Positions 5,915 through 7,968 of a stretch of 7,968 nt of DNA are shown here, in pieces; position 1 is the stretch's first letter, and each line of letters opens with the position of its first letter. The notes under the pieces are model-generated. The model made no database searches. It had not been told where the DNA came from and saw nothing but the letters and a program-made list of their open reading frames with translations. The stretch is from positions 1-7,968 of the forward strand of contig JBBRMQ010000204.1 in the NCBI GenBank assembly GCA_038230775.1, in the 5' to 3' direction. The stretch is from JBBRMQ01 sp038230775 (GTDB lineage Bacteria > Acidobacteriota > Thermoanaerobaculia > Gp7-AA8). A program made the translations under genes and the position numbers.

Positions 5915-5973
5915 GTGTGCTGCGCGGGCTCTCAGCCCGCGCCCCGCGCCGGCTAAGAGCCGGCGCAGCACAC
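5915..5973. repeat. Double-hairpin palindromic element between the thiolase and molybdoenzyme genes
   Basis: The outer arms GTGTGCTGCGC (5915-5925) and GCGCAGCACAC (5963-5973) are perfect 11-bp complements. Inside are two hairpins: one pairs GCGCGGGCT-like sequence (5922-5930) with AGCCCGCGC (5934-5942) around CTC. The other is a perfect 9-bp stem, GCGCCGGCT (5946-5954) with AGCCGGCGC (5958-5966), around AAG. Outer and inner pairings share bases, so they compete or branch-migrate. It begins 13 bases after the thiolase stop and has no T-tract. It is probably a dispersed REP/BIME-like repeat that may also act as a 3' mRNA stabiliser or Rho-independent-like stop. Confidence 0.75.
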
Positions 5974-6000
5974 TCGGCTGAAGCGGTCCACACACCCGAG

Positions 6001-6006
6001 TAAACT
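6001..6006 (+). promoter_or_regulatory. Possible -10 box of the molybdoenzyme gene
   Basis: TAAACT (4 of 6 to TATAAT, with the key T1, A2 and T6 kept) ends 6 bases before the GTG start. A start site on or near the GTG would make the message leaderless. The best -35 candidate, CTGAAG at 5978-5983 with 17-base spacing, is poor. It is reported mainly because it matches the geometry seen at zwf. Confidence 0.3.
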
Positions 6007-6012
6007 GTCTCC

Positions 6013-7968
6013 GTGCCCAAAGTCGTCCGCGCGGTCTGTCCGCACGATTGCCCTGACACGTGTTCGATGCTGATCACGGTCGAAGACGGGCGCGCGATTT
6101 CCGTTGCCGGCGATCGCGATCACTCCTTCACGCGCGGTTTTCTCTGCACCAAGGTCTCGAAGTATCTGGAACGCACGTACCACGACGGGCGTCTGCTCTA
6201 TCCGCAGATCCGGGCCGGAGCGAAAGGCGACGGCAAGTTTCGGCGGGCGTCCTGGCAGGAGGCGCTGGCGTTGATCGCCACGAACCTGCAGCGCGTGATC
6301 GACTCCCCGGATGGATCGCAGGCGATCCTCCCCTACTCGTACGCCGGAACGATGGGCCTCGTGAATGGCGAAGGGATGGCCTCGCGATTCTTCAAGACGA
6401 TCCGCGCGTCGCTGCTCGCGCGAACGATCTGCTCTTCGGCCGGCGGCGCCGGGTACGGACTGGTCTACGGAACGAGCATGGGAACGGATCCCGAGGCGAT
6501 CGGCGGCGCGAAGCTGATTCTGTTGTGGGGAACGAACACCCTGACGTCGAATCCGCATCTGTGGCCGTTTGTCCGCAAGGCCAAAGAGAATGGCGCGCGC
6601 ACGATCTGCATCGATCCGCTCCGAACGCGCACCGCGGCCGCGTGTGACGAACACATCGCCATCCGCCCGGGCACCGACGCCGCGCTCGCCCTCGGCATGA
6701 TGCACATTCTCTTCCGCGACGGCCTCTACGATCGCGACTACGTCGAATCGATGACCGAGGGTTGGGAGGCGCTGCGAGACCGCGTTCTGTCGGACTACGC
6801 GCCGGCGCGCGTCGCCAGGACCTGTCGATTGCCGACGGAGACCATCGAACACCTTGGAACGTTGTACGCGACCACCAGACCCTCATTCATCCGACTCAAC
6901 TACGGGTTGCAGCGTCACGCGGGCGGCGGAAGTGCGGTTCGCGCGATCTCCATCCTGCCGGCGCTCACGGGCGACTGGAACCATCCTGCCGGCGGCTGCC
7001 AGCTCTCCTCGTCCGGCACGTACCCGCTCAACTGGACCGCGCTCGAGCGGCGCGACATCACCTACCCCTCGCGCACCATCAACATGTCCCGCCTCGGCGA
7101 AGCACTGACCAAGACGAACGATCCGCCGGTGAAGGCGCTCGTGGTTTACGACTCCAATCCAGCCGCCGTCGCTCCCGATCGCGAGAAGGTATTGAACGGA
7201 ATGCGCCGCGAGGATCTTTTCACAGTGGTGCTCGAACACTTCCAAACTGACACGGCAGATTACGCCGACGTCCTGCTGCCCGCGACGACGCAGCTCGAGC
7301 ACGAGGATCTCCATCGCTCCTACGGACATCTGTACATGATGTACAACGCCCCCGCGATCGCTCCGCTTGGCGAGGCGCTGTCGAACAGCGAGATCTTCCG
7401 GCGCATCGCGGCCGCCATGCATCTCGACGCGCCGGAGCTCAGAGCGACGGACGAAGATCTCATGCGCGACGCGCTCACGAACACGGGCGACGCGCTGAAG
7501 GGAATCACCCTGGAGACGTTGCGGGAAAAGGGGTACGTCCGGCTCAACGTCCCGTCGCCGCATCTTCCGTTCGCCAGGGGTTCCAAGGTCCCGACTCCGA
7601 GCGGAAAGATCGAGATCGTGTCCGATCGCGCGGCGACGCTCGGCGTCGACAGGATTCCGTCCTACGTTCCGCCATACGAGTCGGAAGAGCGCGATCCCGA
7701 ACTCGTGCAGCGCTACCCTCTCGCTTTGATCTCACCGCCGGCGCACGAGTTCCTGAACTCGAGCTTCGTCAACGTCGCCTCGCTGCGCCGTTCAGCCGGA
7801 AAGCCAATGCTCGAGATTCATGCCGAAGATGCGCAGATGCGCGGCATCGGGCACGGTCAACGCGTTGCGATCTCGAACATGCGCGGGACATTCACCGCCG
7901 ACGCCGTGGTCACCGATCGCGTGCGGCCCGGCGTGGTGTCGGCACCGTCCGTCTGGTGGGGAAAGCTC
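6013..7968 (+). CDS. Molybdopterin/[4Fe-4S] oxidoreductase, 3' end beyond window
   Basis: The 652 visible codons are open to the window edge. This is a catalytic subunit of the DMSO reductase superfamily (COG0243 type) carrying a molybdo-bis(pyranopterin guanine dinucleotide) cofactor. An N-terminal [4Fe-4S] site uses Cys9, Cys13, Cys17 and Cys45 (VCPHDCPDTCSM...GFLCTK). Cofactor-binding stretches include LLWGTNTLTSN (170-180), ICIDPLRTRTA (198-208), IRPGTDAALALGMMHI (217-232), YGLQRHAGGG (297-306) and DYADVLLPATTQLEH (416-430). Cys140 in RTICSSAGG is the likely Mo ligand by position. The C-terminal dinucleotide-binding domain starts near 568 and is cut; about 30-60 residues should follow. 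There is no twin-arginine signal or membrane helix, so it is cytoplasmic. GTG at 6013 is the first possible start because an in-frame TAA lies 12 bases upstream. It has no Shine-Dalgarno sequence. It resembles, from memory, the functionally uncharacterised MopB_3-type proteins. The substrate is unknown and no electron-transfer subunit is visible. Confidence 0.9.
   Translation, partial: MPKVVRAVCPHDCPDTCSMLITVEDGRAISVAGDRDHSFTRGFLCTKVSKYLERTYHDGRLLYPQIRAGAKGDGKFRRASWQEALALIATNLQRVIDSPDGSQAILPYSYAGTMGLVNGEGMASRFFKTIRASLLARTICSSAGGAGYGLVYGTSMGTDPEAIGGAKLILLWGTNTLTSNPHLWPFVRKAKENGARTICIDPLRTRTAAACDEHIAIRPGTDAALALGMMHILFRDGLYDRDYVESMTEGWEALRDRVLSDYAPARVARTCRLPTETIEHLGTLYATTRPSFIRLNYGLQRHAGGGSAVRAISILPALTGDWNHPAGGCQLSSSGTYPLNWTALERRDITYPSRTINMSRLGEALTKTNDPPVKALVVYDSNPAAVAPDREKVLNGMRREDLFTVVLEHFQTDTADYADVLLPATTQLEHEDLHRSYGHLYMMYNAPAIAPLGEALSNSEIFRRIAAAMHLDAPELRATDEDLMRDALTNTGDALKGITLETLREKGYVRLNVPSPHLPFARGSKVPTPSGKIEIVSDRAATLGVDRIPSYVPPYESEERDPELVQRYPLALISPPAHEFLNSSFVNVASLRRSAGKPMLEIHAEDAQMRGIGHGQRVAISNMRGTFTADAVVTDRVRPGVVSAPSVWWGKL

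Noticed and set aside
5915..5973. Intrinsic terminator after the thiolase gene
   Set aside because: The stems are strong, but no T-tract follows on either strand, so it is reported as a repeat and not as a terminator.
5953..6852. 299-residue minus-strand open frame opposite the molybdoenzyme
   Set aside because: The plus strand there encodes an unbroken molybdopterin oxidoreductase with its [4Fe-4S] cysteines; the antisense frame has shadow composition.

Overview
This is a GC-rich chromosomal window, about 60% GC by eye. It holds seven protein-coding genes and three clusters of non-coding repeats. I see no rRNA, tRNA, CRISPR array, insertion sequence or phage gene. The gene content (zwf-opcA-pgl, a FadI-type thiolase, a cytoplasmic molybdopterin oxidoreductase, and a winged-helix regulator overlapping a six-helix membrane protein) and the palindromic intergenic repeats suggest an environmental, probably soil-type bacterium. 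Acidobacteriota or a similar phylum is my best guess. That rests on recalled resemblance, not on a marker gene, and should be held loosely.

Left part (1-4473, genes on the minus strand): positions 1-213 are a gene-free tail packed with palindromes and a diverged direct repeat. The longer copy of that repeat carries the stop codon of the last gene. The operon, in transcription order, is zwf (4473-2914), opcA (2929-1832), pgl (1835-1158), a six-helix membrane protein (1138-554) and a winged-helix DNA-binding protein (564-214). Four of these five genes overlap their upstream neighbour or touch it by 16, 4 or 11 bases, or sit within 19 bases of it, so they are probably one transcript. Zwf and Pgl carry out the first two steps of the oxidative pentose phosphate pathway (glucose 6-phosphate to 6-phosphogluconate, producing reduced pyridine nucleotide). 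OpcA is the protein known to assist Zwf assembly or activation. The last two genes are an unexpected addition to this metabolic operon.

Centre (4474-4617): the divergent intergenic region between zwf and the thiolase gene holds a 33-bp inverted repeat built from tandem heptads (GAATGTT / AACATTC). The outer end of its left arm supplies the -35 box of a near-consensus promoter for zwf. The -10 box is only 7 bases from the zwf ATG, which predicts a leaderless mRNA. The thiolase also lacks a Shine-Dalgarno sequence and has an extended -10 close to its ATG.

Right part (4618-7968, plus strand): a complete FadI-type 3-ketoacyl-CoA thiolase (4618-5901) is followed by a 111-base gap with a two-hairpin palindromic element. 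After it comes a GTG-started molybdopterin/[4Fe-4S] oxidoreductase (6013 to the window edge, 652 codons visible, C-terminus cut off). The substrate of that enzyme cannot be told from sequence.

I found no clearly new multi-gene system. The most interesting signals are the heptad inverted repeat fused to the zwf promoter, the apparently leaderless starts of all three operon-leading genes, and the regulator/membrane-protein pair attached to a pentose phosphate operon.
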